In this document: piece after piece, positions 40,567 to 50,113 of the stretch | Position numbering within the stretch: the first letter of the stretch is position 1 | Layout: each line of letters begins with the position of its first letter | From: Pseudomonas cichorii | GTDB taxonomy: Bacteria > Pseudomonadota > Gammaproteobacteria > Pseudomonadales > Pseudomonadaceae | Length of the DNA: 64,000 bases | Direction of reading: 5' to 3' | Assembly (NCBI RefSeq): GCF_015471405.1 | Contig: NZ_BLVZ01000023.1 | Coordinates: 1-64,000, forward strand | Translations under genes and position numbers: made by a program | Notes under the pieces: model-generated | The model's database searches: none | What the model was told of the DNA's origin: nothing | What the model saw: only the letters and a program-made list of their open reading frames with translations

Positions 40567-41629
40567 TGACCACCTCCACACAGACGTCGACAACGGTGTT
40601 GGTTGCGTCTGGCCGGGCCAGCCTGCGGGCGGTACGGGCCATGTTGTTCAATTGTTCGGGTTGCATCAAAACCTCTTTCAGGCGCGCAGCCATCTCGGCG
40701 GCGCCAGTTGTCGCTTGCGGCATGACAAAGGCTGCGCCTTCGCGAGCCAGATAGTCAGCGTTACGAGACTGGTGGTCGTCGATCGCGTAAGGCAGCGGTA
40801 TCAGGAACGAAGGCAAGCCTGCGGCTGCCAGTTCACTGATGGTCAACGCACCTGCGCGACAGACGACCAGATCGGCCCAGGCATAGGCCTGTGCCATGTT
40901 CTGGATAAACGGCGCGACCTGCGCCTCGACGCCAGCGCTGCGATAGCGCTCGGCGGTGACTTCATCGTGTTTCTTGCCGGCCTGATGGAAGACCTCGGGC
41001 CGTATGTCTTCAGACACCAGAGCCAGGGCTTCGGGCAGTAACTTGTTCAGGGGCTCCGCGCCCAGGCTGCCGCCCAGGACCAGCAGACGCGCCTTGCGGC
41101 CGGCCAGTGCCTGGCGTGGTGTTTCAAGAAACAGCTCGACCCGTACAGGATTGCCGGTCGTGCGGCGCTTGGCCGTTGCACTGAAGGTGTCCGGGAACGC
41201 CTCGCAGATACGGCTGGCGAAGGACGACAGGCTGCGGTTGGCGGTACCGGCCACAGCGTTCTGCTCATGGATGATCAACGGCACGCCCGCCAGCTTCGCG
41301 GCCAGGCCACCTGGGCCTGTGACATAACCACCGAAGCCCACGACGCACACCGGTTTCAACTCGCGCACGACCTTGCGGGCCTGACGCAATGCCTTGAGCA
41401 GCATGAAAGGGGCCTTGAGCAGCGACAGCTTGCCCTTGCCGCGCAAACCGGTGGCATCGATCAGGTGCAAGGTCAGCCCGGCCTGCGGGACCAGTTCGTT
41501 TTCGATACCCCGTGGCGTACCCAGCCAATGCACCTTGTAGCCACGCGACTGGAACTCGCGAGCACAGGCCAGCGCCGGGAATACATGCCCGCCGGTGCCA
41601 CCGGCCATGATCAACACGTTAGCGTCCAT
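40559..41629 (-). CDS. murG: UDP-GlcNAc transferase MurG (lipid II synthase)
   Basis: A 356-residue GT-B glycosyltransferase on the inner face of the membrane that turns lipid I into lipid II. MAGGTGGHVFPALA is the first glycine loop, LVLGGSLGAEPLN the second, and VVCRAGALTISELAAAGLP the donor site. ATG at 41629 has GAGGAG eight bases upstream and lies within the end of ftsW. Confidence 0.97.
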   Translation of the reverse strand: MDANVLIMAGGTGGHVFPALACAREFQSRGYKVHWLGTPRGIENELVPQAGLTLHLIDATGLRGKGKLSLLKAPFMLLKALRQARKVVRELKPVCVVGFGGYVTGPGGLAAKLAGVPLIIHEQNAVAGTANRSLSSFASRICEAFPDTFSATAKRRTTGNPVRVELFLETPRQALAGRKARLLVLGGSLGAEPLNKLLPEALALVSEDIRPEVFHQAGKKHDEVTAERYRSAGVEAQVAPFIQNMAQAYAWADLVVCRAGALTISELAAAGLPSFLIPLPYAIDDHQSRNADYLAREGAAFVMPQATTGAAEMAARLKEVLMQPEQLNNMARTARRLARPDATNTVVDVCVEVVNG

Positions 41630-42833
41630 GGGGCGGCTCCTCGGCGAAGTCGCTCTCTTTGAATTCGGTTTCTTCACTGCCCATGTTGTTGCGCGATTCC
41701 CACTCGATGCGCAGCAGCAGACCGAGGCTCGCACAGCAGATCACAAGCGAACTGCCGCCATAGCTGAGGAATGGCAAGGTCAGGCCTTTGGTTGGCAGCA
41801 GGCCTACGTTTACGCCGATGTTGATCAGGAACTGGCCGATCCACAGGAAAGAAAGACCATAAGCAACGTAAGCACCGAAGAACTGTTTGGCCCTTTCTGC
41901 CCACATACCTATGTACATGCCACGAATACTGACGAACAGGAACAAGGCGACTGTGAGCAAAGACCCTATGACACCCAGCTCTTCGGCAAGCACCGAGAAC
42001 ACGAAGTCGGTATGAGCTTCCGGCAGATAGAACTGTTTCTGGACACTGTTGCCCAGACCGACGCCGAACCATTCGCCGCGACCGAATGCGATCAGCGCCT
42101 GGGTCAACTGGTAGCCGGAACCGAACTGGTCCGCCCACGGGTCGGTGAAGTTGGTCAGACGCGCCATCCGGTAAGGCTGGGCCTGTACCAGCACCACCAC
42201 GGAAACCACAGCCAGCACCACCATCAGGGAGAAACGGAACAGCCCGACACCACCGAGAAACAGCATGGCGGCAGCCGAGCCCATCATCACGACCGTGGCT
42301 CCGAAGTCAGGCTCCATCAGCAACAGGCCCGCCATCGGCAGCAGCACGATGAACGGCTTGAAGAAGCCCATCCAGCTTTCACGAACCTCCTGCTGACGAC
42401 GAATCAGGTAACCGGCCAGGAAGATCACCACAAAGACCTTGGCGATTTCAGAGGGCTGCACGTTGAACGCGCCGAAGCCGATCCAGCGCATCGAGCCGTT
42501 TACCTCGCGGCCGATACCCGGCACCAGCACCAGCAACAGCAAACCGAAGGCACCGATCAGCATCAGCCAGCCCATGCGCTGCCACGTGGCGACCGGCACC
42601 ATCATGGTCGCGCAGCAGGCACCCAGACCGATCAACAGATAGATCAGATGGCGGGTCATCATGTACAGCGTGTTGCCCGACTGCACGGCGGCCACTTCCG
42701 ACGACGCGGAAGTGATCATCACCAGCCCAAGCCCCAGCAGCGCCAGGCAACCAGCCAGCATCGGGAAGTCGAGGTCTATGCCACGGCCACTGATCAGCGG
42801 CGACGGATAAGGCTTGATCACGCCAAAGATCAT
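41619..42833 (-). CDS. ftsW: Septal peptidoglycan polymerase FtsW (SEDS family)
   Basis: A 404-residue protein with about ten membrane helices that polymerises lipid II at the septum with FtsI. Conserved SEDS segments are visible: VNGSMRWIGFGAFNVQPSE, AHTDFVFSVLAEELG with the catalytic Asp, and LPFLSYGGSSL near the C-terminus. ATG at 42833 overlaps the murD stop (ATGA) with GGAGGG upstream. Confidence 0.96.
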   Translation of the reverse strand: MIFGVIKPYPSPLISGRGIDLDFPMLAGCLALLGLGLVMITSASSEVAAVQSGNTLYMMTRHLIYLLIGLGACCATMMVPVATWQRMGWLMLIGAFGLLLLVLVPGIGREVNGSMRWIGFGAFNVQPSEIAKVFVVIFLAGYLIRRQQEVRESWMGFFKPFIVLLPMAGLLLMEPDFGATVVMMGSAAAMLFLGGVGLFRFSLMVVLAVVSVVVLVQAQPYRMARLTNFTDPWADQFGSGYQLTQALIAFGRGEWFGVGLGNSVQKQFYLPEAHTDFVFSVLAEELGVIGSLLTVALFLFVSIRGMYIGMWAERAKQFFGAYVAYGLSFLWIGQFLINIGVNVGLLPTKGLTLPFLSYGGSSLVICCASLGLLLRIEWESRNNMGSEETEFKESDFAEEPPHGR

Positions 42834-44176
42834 GACAAGCCCTCCACTGCCTGGGCGAACAGGCGTCCGCGCTCTTCGTAATTCTTGAACATGTCGAGGC
42901 TCGCGCAGGCAGGCGAAAGCAATACCGCATCGCCCTCTTGAGCCAGTTCGGCACTGCGCTGCACGGACTCTTCCAGCGTGATGACACGCACCAGCGGTAC
43001 AGCATCGCCCAGCGCCTGAGCGATCAGCTGGGCATCGCGGCCCAGCAGGACGACTGCACGGCAATGAGCGGCAACGGCAGCACGCAGGCCGCTGAAGTCA
43101 GCACCCTTGCCATCGCCACCGGCGATCAGCACCAGCTTGCCGGTGATGTCAGCACCCAGGCCTTCGATAGCAGCCAGTGCGGCGCCAACGTTGGTAGCCT
43201 TGGAGTCGTTGTAATAATGAACACTCGCCCGCTCGCGCACCCACTGGCAGCGATGCTCAAGACCGCTGAAGGTCCGCAGGCTGCTCAACATGGCATCGAA
43301 CGGCAGGCCGACGGCATGCCCCAGTGCCAGCGCTGCCAGGGCATTGGCCTGATTGTGTGCGCCACGGACTTTCAGTTCGCGAACCGGCATCAGGTTGTCG
43401 AACTGGAAGGCCAGGTATTTTTCGCCATTTTCTTCACGCAGACCGAAACCGTGGAAATCCGGTTTGTTCAGGCCGAAGGTCCAGCAAGGCAGACCTTCAC
43501 CGATCAGTGGTCGGGACAGTGCATCCTGACGATTGACGACGACTTGCCGGGCACCACGGAAAATCCGGTGCTTGGCCAGGTGATAGGCCGGCAGGCCGCT
43601 GTAGCGATCCATGTGATCTTCGCTGACGTTCAGCACGGTCGCGACTTCGGCGTTGAGTTCGTCAGTGGTTTCGAGCTGGAAGCTGGACAGTTCCAGCACG
43701 TACAGCTCGACGTCATCGCTGAGCAGATCCAGAGCCGGCATGCCGAGGTTGCCGCCGACAGCAACGCGCTTGCCTGCGGCCTGTGCCATCTCGCCCACCA
43801 GCGTGGTCACGGTGCTTTTCGCATTGGAACCGGTGATTGCAATGATCGGCGCCTTCGCGTAACGCGCGAACAGGTCGATGTCGCCGGACATCTTCACGCC
43901 ACGGGCATGGGCCTGCTGCAAGGCTGGTGTCGCAAGGGCCAGCCCCGGGCTGACATACAGCTCGTCGGCACGGCAGAGAAACTCTACGTCCAGCTCGCCA
44001 CAACGCACTTCCACCTGCGGGTAATCGCGACGCAAGGTCGCCAGCTCAGGGGGATTCTCCCGCGTATCGGCCACGGCAAACGCAACGCCCCGGTTCGCCA
44101 GGAAGCGAACCAGGGACATGCCACTTTTGCCAAGACCGACAACGATACGGAAGCGGTCGGAAACGATCAAAGACAC
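42830..44176 (-). CDS. murD: UDP-N-acetylmuramoyl-L-alanine--D-glutamate ligase MurD
   Basis: A 448-residue Mur ligase adding D-Glu. GLGKSGMSLVRFL near the N-terminus binds UDP, TGSNAKSTVTTLVGEMA (about 115) is the ATP loop, with Ala-Lys in place of the more common Gly-Lys, and VHYYNDSKATN (about 315) is family specific. The start is GTG at 44176 with GAGGTAG about eight bases before it. Confidence 0.96.
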   Translation of the reverse strand: MSLIVSDRFRIVVGLGKSGMSLVRFLANRGVAFAVADTRENPPELATLRRDYPQVEVRCGELDVEFLCRADELYVSPGLALATPALQQAHARGVKMSGDIDLFARYAKAPIIAITGSNAKSTVTTLVGEMAQAAGKRVAVGGNLGMPALDLLSDDVELYVLELSSFQLETTDELNAEVATVLNVSEDHMDRYSGLPAYHLAKHRIFRGARQVVVNRQDALSRPLIGEGLPCWTFGLNKPDFHGFGLREENGEKYLAFQFDNLMPVRELKVRGAHNQANALAALALGHAVGLPFDAMLSSLRTFSGLEHRCQWVRERASVHYYNDSKATNVGAALAAIEGLGADITGKLVLIAGGDGKGADFSGLRAAVAAHCRAVVLLGRDAQLIAQALGDAVPLVRVITLEESVQRSAELAQEGDAVLLSPACASLDMFKNYEERGRLFAQAVEGLS

Positions 44177-44181
44177 TCGTT

Positions 44182-45267
44182 CTACCTCAGTTTCAGCGTT
44201 GCAAGGCCGATCAGTACCAGAATCACGGTGATGATCCAGAAACGGACAATCACACGCGGCTCAGGCCAGCCCTTGAGTTCGAAGTGGTGGTGGATAGGCG
44301 CCATGCGGAACACGCGGCGACCGGTCAGTTTGAATGACGCAACCTGAATGACCACTGAAAGGGTTTCCATCACGAACACGCCGCCCATGATGAACAAGAC
44401 GATTTCCTGGCGGACGATCACTGCCATGGTGCCCAGTGCCGCGCCCAGAGCCAGGGCACCGACGTCGCCCATGAACACCTGGGCCGGATAAGTGTTGAAC
44501 CACAGGAATCCGAGCCCGGCACCAATCAGCGCACCGGAGAATACGATCAGCTCACCCGCTCCCGGCACATAGGGAATCAGCAGGTATTCTGCAAATTTCA
44601 CGTTACCCGACAGGTAGCAGAAGATACCCAGCGCGCCACCGACCATGACGGTCGGCATGATTGCCAGCCCGTCCAGCCCGTCAGTCAGGTTCACGGCGTT
44701 GCTGGAGCCGACGATGACGAAATAGGTCAATACGATAAAACCGACCATGCCCAACTGGATGCGCACATCCTTGAGCATCGGCACGATCAGCGTGGTTTCG
44801 GTCGCCGACGGCGCAGTCGTATAAAGGAAGATGGCTGCACACAGGCCGAACACCGACTGCCAGAAGTATTTCCAGCGACTTGGCAGACCACGGGAGTTCT
44901 TCTCGATCACCTTGCGATAGTCATCAACCCAGCCAATGCCGCCGAACAGCAGCGTGACAAGCAGTACCACCCACACATAACGGTTGCTCAAGTCAGCCCA
45001 CAGCAAGGTGCTGATGCCGATGGACGACAGGATCAATGCACCGCCCATGGTCGGGGTGCCGGACTTGGAGAGGTGCGATTGCGGACCATCGTTACGCACG
45101 GCCTGACCAATCTGGCGAAGCTGCAGGGTACGAATCATCCACGGGCCCAGCCACAGCGAAAGGGTCAGGGCCGTGAGCACGCCGAGAATCCCGCGCAAGG
45201 TCAGGTATTGGAAGACCGCAAAGCCTTTGTAGAACTGTTGTAAAAACTCGGCCAACAGCAGCAGCAT
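44182..45267 (-). CDS. mraY: Phospho-MurNAc-pentapeptide transferase MraY
   Basis: A 361-residue, ten-helix enzyme that forms lipid I on undecaprenyl phosphate. GGIGWVDDYRK holds the catalytic Asp pair, NLTDGLDGLA the next conserved site, and MAPIHHHFELKGWPE the C-terminal His motif. ATG at 45267 overlaps the murF stop; the preceding TTG codon is not needed. Confidence 0.97.
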   Translation of the reverse strand: MLLLLAEFLQQFYKGFAVFQYLTLRGILGVLTALTLSLWLGPWMIRTLQLRQIGQAVRNDGPQSHLSKSGTPTMGGALILSSIGISTLLWADLSNRYVWVVLLVTLLFGGIGWVDDYRKVIEKNSRGLPSRWKYFWQSVFGLCAAIFLYTTAPSATETTLIVPMLKDVRIQLGMVGFIVLTYFVIVGSSNAVNLTDGLDGLAIMPTVMVGGALGIFCYLSGNVKFAEYLLIPYVPGAGELIVFSGALIGAGLGFLWFNTYPAQVFMGDVGALALGAALGTMAVIVRQEIVLFIMGGVFVMETLSVVIQVASFKLTGRRVFRMAPIHHHFELKGWPEPRVIVRFWIITVILVLIGLATLKLR

Positions 45268-46634
45268 CAATGTTTCTCCAGGCTAGAACCGCATAAGGCG
45301 GCCACGACGTTTTCCATCGCGGCACTACGCGAGCCCTTGATCAATAAAGTGGTATTTGTGTCTTGCTCGGCGCCCAGCGCCGCAATCAGGTCGGCCTGGC
45401 TGGCAAAATGGCGCGCATGCTCGCCGAAGGCGTTGACGGCGTGAACCATCAACGGACCAACGGCATAGAGCGCGGAAACCTTGCCGGCGGCATAGGCGCC
45501 CACGTCGTGGTGACCTTGTTCGGCCCAGTCCCCCAGTTCACCGATATCGCCCAGCACCAGGACAGTACGTCCGGGGAAATCGGCCAACAGATCGACAGCG
45601 GCATTTATGGAAGACGGGTTTGCGTTGTAGGTGTCATCGATCACTCGCACACCATTGCTGGCAATGTGCACGACCGTACGCCCCTTGACCGGCTGAACAT
45701 TATTCAAGCCAGTGACAATGCCTTCCAGCGTAACGCCCAGCGCAAAGGCCGCAGCAGCAGCCGCCAGCGCATTGGCCACGTTATGTTTACCCAGCAGATT
45801 CAGTTGCACCTGCGCAGTACCCAACGGGCTGTGCAGCAAAAAGTTCGGGCAGCCACGGGCATCGCGCCCCAGGTCACTGGCGTGCAGGTCGGCCTGGGTG
45901 TTGCTCAGGGCAAAGCTGACGATCTTTCGCTCACCGACACGGATACGCCAGGTCGGGAATGCCTTGTCATCCAGATTCAGGACCGCAATGCCGCTGGCAT
46001 CGAGCCCCTCAAGGATTTCGCCTTTGGCCTCCACGATCCTGTCCGGACCACCGAACTCACCGACATGGGCGGTCCCGGCATTGGTAATCAGTGCGACATG
46101 AGGTTTTGTCAGGCTGACAGTGAAAGCGATTTCACCGACACGCGACGCCCCAAGCTCGATGACTGCCGAGGAGTATTCCGGGGACAGCTCAAGCAGGGTC
46201 AGCGGCACGCCCAGTTCGTTGTTCAGATTGCCACGTGTGGCCAGAACCGGGCCGCGGGTACGCATGATGCTGGCCAGCATTTCCTTGACCGTGGTCTTGC
46301 CACTGGAACCGGTAATGGCTGCAACAGGCCTGTCGACAAAGGCATTGCGATTGATCGCGCCCAATTGCGCCAAGGCCTTGCGGGTATCGAGCACGACCAG
46401 TTGCGGCAAGGCTGCACCTTCCACTTCACGCTCGACCAGAGCACCTACGGCGCCTTTGGCGGCAACCTGATCCAGATACTCGTGACCATCGAATCGCGGG
46501 CCGGTCAGGGCAACGAACAACTGGCCCGGCAAGATGCCACGGCTGTCGGTGCTCACGCCGGTAAAACTGCAATCGCCCACACGACGGGCATCAAGCGGCG
46601 CGACCAGTTCGCTGAAGGTCAATGCTTTAAGCAT
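45267..46634 (-). CDS. murF: UDP-MurNAc-tripeptide--D-Ala-D-Ala ligase MurF
   Basis: A 455-residue Mur ligase that adds D-Ala-D-Ala to the tripeptide. FTGVSTDSRGILPGQLFVAL is the UDP-substrate domain, AITGSSGKTTVKEMLA (about 107) the ATP loop, and VRVIDDTYNANPSS lies in the C-terminal domain. ATG at 46634 is in the end of murE. Confidence 0.96.
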   Translation of the reverse strand: MLKALTFSELVAPLDARRVGDCSFTGVSTDSRGILPGQLFVALTGPRFDGHEYLDQVAAKGAVGALVEREVEGAALPQLVVLDTRKALAQLGAINRNAFVDRPVAAITGSSGKTTVKEMLASIMRTRGPVLATRGNLNNELGVPLTLLELSPEYSSAVIELGASRVGEIAFTVSLTKPHVALITNAGTAHVGEFGGPDRIVEAKGEILEGLDASGIAVLNLDDKAFPTWRIRVGERKIVSFALSNTQADLHASDLGRDARGCPNFLLHSPLGTAQVQLNLLGKHNVANALAAAAAAFALGVTLEGIVTGLNNVQPVKGRTVVHIASNGVRVIDDTYNANPSSINAAVDLLADFPGRTVLVLGDIGELGDWAEQGHHDVGAYAAGKVSALYAVGPLMVHAVNAFGEHARHFASQADLIAALGAEQDTNTTLLIKGSRSAAMENVVAALCGSSLEKH

Positions 46635-48090
46635 TCGCAGACTCCCGTGCAGCCAAGGCCTTGGCGGCTTCTTCCAGATCGGAGAACGCATGACGCTGAC
46701 CGTTGATTTCCTGATAGTCCTCATGGCCCTTGCCAGCCAGGACCACGACATCTGCCGCATCGGCACTGGCAATCAGTTCGGCAATCGCCTGGCCACGGCC
46801 TTCAATGAAATGCACGGCATCAGGGGTCACGAAGCCTGGGCGGATATCATCGAAGATCCGGCCCGGCGATTCTGTGCGGGGGTTGTCGTCAGTAACCCAG
46901 ACGCCATCGGCAAGGCGCTCGACCACTTCGGCCATCAGCGGACGCTTGCCACTGTCACGATCGCCACCGCAACCGAACAGGCACAACAAGCGGCCCTTGG
47001 CATGCGGACGCAATGCGTTGAGGACCTGCTCCAGCGCATCGGGGGTATGGGCGTAATCAACCACCACCAAAGGTTTGTCGCCACCGCCAAGACGCTGCAT
47101 GCGCCCGACCGGGCCTTCCAGCTTCGGCAGGACCTTGAGAATTTCGTCCAGCGCATACTCCAGCCCCAGCAAGGCGCCGATAGCGGCAAGCACATTGCTC
47201 AGGTTGAAGCGCCCCAGCAGACGGCTGCGCAGCAGGTGTTCACCTTGCGCAGTCACCAGCGTGGCGCGTACGCCATCGTCATCGAACTTCGCATCGCGGC
47301 AATAAAGCGATGCGCTCTTGTCCTGGAGGCTGTAGGTAATGAGACGCGACTCATGCTTGATCTCGGCCAGCTCACGACCGAACTCGTCGTCCAGGTTGAT
47401 GACCCGGCAGCGCAGATCCGACCATGCGAACAGCTTGGCCTTGGCCGCGCCATAGGCCTGCATCGTGCCGTGGTAATCCAGATGATCGCGGGACAGATTG
47501 GTCAACACGGCGACATCGAAATCCAGAGCGGTCGCACGACCTTGGTCAAGGCCGTGAGACGACACTTCCATCGCAACGGCGCGTGCGCCGGCCTTTTTCA
47601 AGTCGGCGATGGTTGCCTGTACGGAAATAGGATCAGGCGTGGTGTGGCGGCCGCTTTGCAGCGCGCCATAAAAGCCAGTCCCCAGAGTACCAACAATGCC
47701 GCAATGCTGACCGAGAAGGTCAAGAGCCTGGGCGACCAGTTGCGTGACACTGGTCTTGCCATTGGTGCCGGTCACGCCCACCAGATTCAGGCCGCGACTC
47801 GGCTCGCCATAGAAGCGGCCAGCAATGGCCGACAACTGCGCAGCCAGGCCCTTCACAGGAATCAACGGCACATCGGTAATCGGCAACACCGTCGAACCTT
47901 CTGCTTCATAGGCCACGGCCGCCGCGCCGCGTTGCAAGGCGTCGGCGATATGGGCGCGGCCATCAAGCTTGATGCCGGGCACAGCCAGGAACAGGTCTCC
48001 CGGCCGGACATTACGACTGTCGAGCGTCAACTCGCGAATCAGAGGATCGCGGTCGGTTTGAGCGAAAATCTTGCTCAGATTGAAAGCCAT
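46627..48090 (-). CDS. murE: UDP-MurNAc-L-Ala-D-Glu--meso-diaminopimelate ligase MurE
   Basis: A 487-residue Mur ligase. GVTGTNGKTSVTQLVAQ (about 110) is the ATP loop, VAMEVSSHGLDQGR the Glu/His site, and the DDNPRTESP motif (about 400) indicates diaminopimelate rather than lysine as substrate, as expected in a Gram-negative. The ATG at 48090 overlaps the ftsI stop. Confidence 0.97.
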   Translation of the reverse strand: MAFNLSKIFAQTDRDPLIRELTLDSRNVRPGDLFLAVPGIKLDGRAHIADALQRGAAAVAYEAEGSTVLPITDVPLIPVKGLAAQLSAIAGRFYGEPSRGLNLVGVTGTNGKTSVTQLVAQALDLLGQHCGIVGTLGTGFYGALQSGRHTTPDPISVQATIADLKKAGARAVAMEVSSHGLDQGRATALDFDVAVLTNLSRDHLDYHGTMQAYGAAKAKLFAWSDLRCRVINLDDEFGRELAEIKHESRLITYSLQDKSASLYCRDAKFDDDGVRATLVTAQGEHLLRSRLLGRFNLSNVLAAIGALLGLEYALDEILKVLPKLEGPVGRMQRLGGGDKPLVVVDYAHTPDALEQVLNALRPHAKGRLLCLFGCGGDRDSGKRPLMAEVVERLADGVWVTDDNPRTESPGRIFDDIRPGFVTPDAVHFIEGRGQAIAELIASADAADVVVLAGKGHEDYQEINGQRHAFSDLEEAAKALAARESANA

Positions 48091-49823
48091 CAGCCACGCC
48101 CTCCTTTCACTACCGGGGCAACATTGACCTGCTCTTGCGGTGCGGCGAGGTTGTCAGGCGTCACGTTCATCAGACGCAACGTACCGGACATGACCTTGCT
48201 GAATACCGGGGCAGAAACCAGACCACCGAAATAACCACCCTTGCTCGGCTCATCGATCACAACGACGATTGCATAGCGCGGGTTACTCATCGGGCCAAAA
48301 CCGGCGAACAGGGAACGGTAGGAGTTTTCCGCGTATCCCTTGGTGCCGATGGAAGTCTTGCGTGCAGTACCACTCTTGCCGCCGACGTGATAGGACGGCA
48401 CACGGGCGCGATAGACGCCACGCGGGTCTTCGATCACTTGCTGCAACATGCCTTGCAGGGTCTTGGCGGTGTTTTCTGGAATGGCCTGCACTGCCGTCGG
48501 CGGCGTGTCGCTTTTCAGAATGGTCAGCGGCACGATCCGGCCGTTGTTGGCCAGCGCGCCGTAGGCATGCACCAGTTGCAAAGCAGTTACCGAAAGCCCG
48601 TAGCCGTAGGACAGGGTCGCGGTTTCAGCCTTGCGCCACTCGCGGTAGTTCGGCAGATTGCCCACGCGCTCGCCGGGGAATCCAAGGCCGGTGTACTGGC
48701 CGAAACCGACGCGCTGCATGGTACGGAAGATGGCTTCACCGCCCACGTCGAAGGCGATCTTGCTCATGCCCACGTTACTGGAGTTGATCAGAATCCCGGT
48801 CAGATCGAGGATCGGCCCTTCGGTCTTGGTCACGTCACGAATGGTGTACTTGCCGATCTGCAAGGTGCCCGGATAGACCTCGACCTTGTCGCTCGGTTTC
48901 CAGCGGCCGCTGTCCAGCGCGGTCGTCATGGAAATCGGCTTCATGGTCGAACCCGGCTCGAACACGTCGATGATTGCCCGGTTACGCATTGCAGCAGGCA
49001 CCATGGTGCGGCGATTGTTCGGGTTGTAGGTCGGCTGGTTGACCATGGCCAGAACTTCGCCGGTCTTGACGTCCATGATTACCAGGCTACCGGCCTTGGC
49101 TTCGTTCTCTACAATGGCGTTGCGCAGCTCGCGGGTGGCCAGATATTGCAGGCGCAGATCAATAGACAAAGCCAAGGTCTTGCCGGCCTTGGCGTTCTTG
49201 GTTACCTGGACGTCCTTGATCAGTCGTCCCCTGCGGTCCTTGATGACCTGCCGCTTGCCGGGAACCCCGGCGAGCCAGTCGTCGTAGGCAAGCTCGACGC
49301 CCTCGCGACCATGGTCATCAAGGTCGGTGAAGCCAACCATGTGGGCGGTCACGTCACCGGCCGGATAGAAACGCCGGAACTCCTCGATGCCGTAGACACC
49401 GGGGACTTTCAGGTCCAGCACCGACTGCCCTTGTTCAGGCGTCAGGCCGCGAACCAGGTAGATGAATTCCTTGGTGGCCTGGGAATCGAGACGCTCGGTC
49501 AGGGCCTTGAGGTCCTGGCCAAGCGCAGCCGCCAGCAAGGACCACTTGGATTTGTCCTGCTGCATTTCACGCGGGTTGGCCCACAGCGTAGTCACGGGAG
49601 TACTGACGGCCAGAGGCTCGCCGTTACGGTCGGTGATCAGACCACGGTGAGCCGGAATCGGGATATGACGGACGCTACGAGCATCACCCTGCTCCTTGAG
49701 GAAGGTGTGATCGATGACCTGCAGATCGACAATGCGCCAGCAGATGGCGAGCACCAGCACGACGAGCAAGCCCACCACAACACGGAAACGCCACGGATAC
49801 AGGGCACCCTCAAGCTTCATCAT
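48090..49823 (-). CDS. ftsI: Septal peptidoglycan transpeptidase FtsI (PBP3)
   Basis: A 577-residue class B penicillin-binding protein. One membrane helix at about residues 13-33 is followed by the pedestal domain and the transpeptidase domain with SxxK as FEPGSTMKP (active Ser about 294), SxN as INSSNVGMS (about 349) and KSGT as VGGKSGTARK (about 484). It crosslinks septal peptidoglycan with FtsW and is a beta-lactam target. ATG at 49823 overlaps the ftsL stop. Confidence 0.97.
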   Translation of the reverse strand: MMKLEGALYPWRFRVVVGLLVVLVLAICWRIVDLQVIDHTFLKEQGDARSVRHIPIPAHRGLITDRNGEPLAVSTPVTTLWANPREMQQDKSKWSLLAAALGQDLKALTERLDSQATKEFIYLVRGLTPEQGQSVLDLKVPGVYGIEEFRRFYPAGDVTAHMVGFTDLDDHGREGVELAYDDWLAGVPGKRQVIKDRRGRLIKDVQVTKNAKAGKTLALSIDLRLQYLATRELRNAIVENEAKAGSLVIMDVKTGEVLAMVNQPTYNPNNRRTMVPAAMRNRAIIDVFEPGSTMKPISMTTALDSGRWKPSDKVEVYPGTLQIGKYTIRDVTKTEGPILDLTGILINSSNVGMSKIAFDVGGEAIFRTMQRVGFGQYTGLGFPGERVGNLPNYREWRKAETATLSYGYGLSVTALQLVHAYGALANNGRIVPLTILKSDTPPTAVQAIPENTAKTLQGMLQQVIEDPRGVYRARVPSYHVGGKSGTARKTSIGTKGYAENSYRSLFAGFGPMSNPRYAIVVVIDEPSKGGYFGGLVSAPVFSKVMSGTLRLMNVTPDNLAAPQEQVNVAPVVKGGRG

Positions 49824-50113
49824 GGCGCCACCATCCGTACTTCGGCAGCGTTGGGGATGCGCATTTTCAACTGTTCGGTGGCCAGGTTCTCGATGCGGCT
49901 GTGGGCCGTCCAGGTACTTTGCTCAAGAATCAGACGCCCCCACTCGGCCTGCGCCTTGTCGCGCACGCTCATCTCCGAGTACAGGGAGTTGAGCAATTGC
50001 CGGTTCCAGTGGGCGCTATAGGACACGCCGATTGCCGAAATGAGGACGGCAATGAACAGCAGCAACATAATGAAACTGCCGCCGGGCAATGGCTTGAGGA
50101 ACAGACGACTCAC
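49820..50113 (-). CDS. ftsL: Cell division protein FtsL
   Basis: A 97-residue bitopic protein: a membrane helix at about 15-35 (FIMLLLFIAVLISAIGVSY) and a periplasmic leucine-zipper coiled coil that joins FtsB and FtsQ. The start is GTG at 50113, overlapping the rsmH stop (GTGA). Short but of normal family length. Confidence 0.93.
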   Translation of the reverse strand: MSRLFLKPLPGGSFIMLLLFIAVLISAIGVSYSAHWNRQLLNSLYSEMSVRDKAQAEWGRLILEQSTWTAHSRIENLATEQLKMRIPNAAEVRMVAP